Source: Macropodus opercularis (Eukaryota; Chordata; Actinopteri; Anabantiformes; Osphronemidae). From it: a stretch of DNA of 64,000 nt. Below are positions 63,726 to 64,000 of this stretch, piece after piece. Where the stretch lies: NCBI GenBank assembly GCA_030770545.1, contig CM061105.1, positions 8,663,001 to 8,727,000 of the forward strand, given 5' to 3'. Made by a program: the position numbers and the translations under genes. The notes beneath the pieces were generated by a model that worked only from the letters and a program-made list of their open reading frames with translations, had not been told where the DNA came from and did no database searches. The stretch's first letter is position 1. Each line of letters starts with the position of its first letter.

Positions 63726-64000
63726 CCTTTTCTATCTCCCCCTCCCTCAAGATCATCACCGTCTCATTCACCGTTGTCATTTTCATCAGCGCGGTACAAT
63801 GTGGAAATGTCACCGCGGCCTTTGATGCATTATAAACTACGGCCACATATGCGTGACAGGCACATATTCCAACAAGGCGCCGTTGGTAAATCTTTGGGAT
63901 ATAACACACGTCCAGGCAGTTGTAGAAGCCACGCAGGCTGAATCACGCTGCGTTAATTTTAGCAGCACTTTTACTGCCTGGCAAGGCTCCGAAGCAACAC

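Larger units (their letters stand above)
62551..64000 (-). other. ephb1: ephb1 intron upstream of the transmembrane exon (partial)
   Basis: No exon is found between the transmembrane exon and the right edge. The stretch holds an (AAAAC)n tract (62704-62727) and an ATC/ATT-rich tract (63707-63725). The preceding fibronectin III exon must lie beyond 64000. Confidence 0.7.

Noticed and set aside
62551..64000. Search for the preceding fibronectin III exon of ephb1
   Set aside because: No minus-strand segment here gives Eph fibronectin-type sequence with matching phase, so the exon must lie outside the window.
1..64000. tRNA, rRNA, CRISPR array or bacterial-type operon
   Set aside because: No tRNA A/B-box pair with cloverleaf, no rRNA-like segment and no regularly spaced repeats were seen; the DNA is vertebrate nuclear.

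Overview
The window is vertebrate nuclear DNA, most likely from a ray-finned (teleost) fish. The evidence is nine spliced exons of an Eph receptor tyrosine kinase with canonical GT-AG borders, introns of 0.6 to 7.9 kb, many CA/GT microsatellites, and fish-type interspersed repeats (a Tc1/mariner-like MITE, a piggyBac-like remnant and LINE-type 3' ends). The species cannot be told from the sequence.

The only protein-coding gene I can support is the 3' half of ephb1 on the minus strand, from 62550 down to the stop codon at 42728. In transcript order the exons are 62442-62550 (transmembrane), 61765-61829 and 56946-57068 (juxtamembrane, start of the glycine loop), 55681-55928 and 54255-54470 (kinase N-lobe, catalytic loop, DFG, activation loop), 46208-46357 and 44736-44929 (kinase C-lobe), and 43584-43739 and 42728-42836 (SAM domain and C-terminal tail). 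All intron phases close, giving one 455-residue open frame that ends in a SPTTMA-type tail as in EphB1. The signal peptide, ephrin-binding, Cys-rich and fibronectin III exons lie beyond the right edge.

The 3' UTR runs leftwards from 42727. A good AATAAA lies at 41880-41885 (about 0.85 kb UTR), and a second possible one at 39047-39052 (about 3.7 kb UTR). From 1 to about 39 kb I find no gene: all ORFs are short, without recognisable domains or paired splice sites. That stretch holds microsatellites, one complete MITE (37470-37921) and several AT-rich blocks that look like conserved non-coding regulatory DNA. The clearest is 23.6-24.9 kb, which has a PBX-like site, a MEIS-like inverted pair and a 10-bp-arm hairpin.

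The introns carry a degraded antisense piggyBac transposase end (about 57.5-58.1 kb), a LINE-like 3' end flanked by an 8-bp direct repeat (55348-55603), and two copies of a 31-bp element (44.37 and 48.73 kb). I found no new multigene system. The points most worth checking are the candidate enhancer blocks, the palindromic sites and the transposon remnants.
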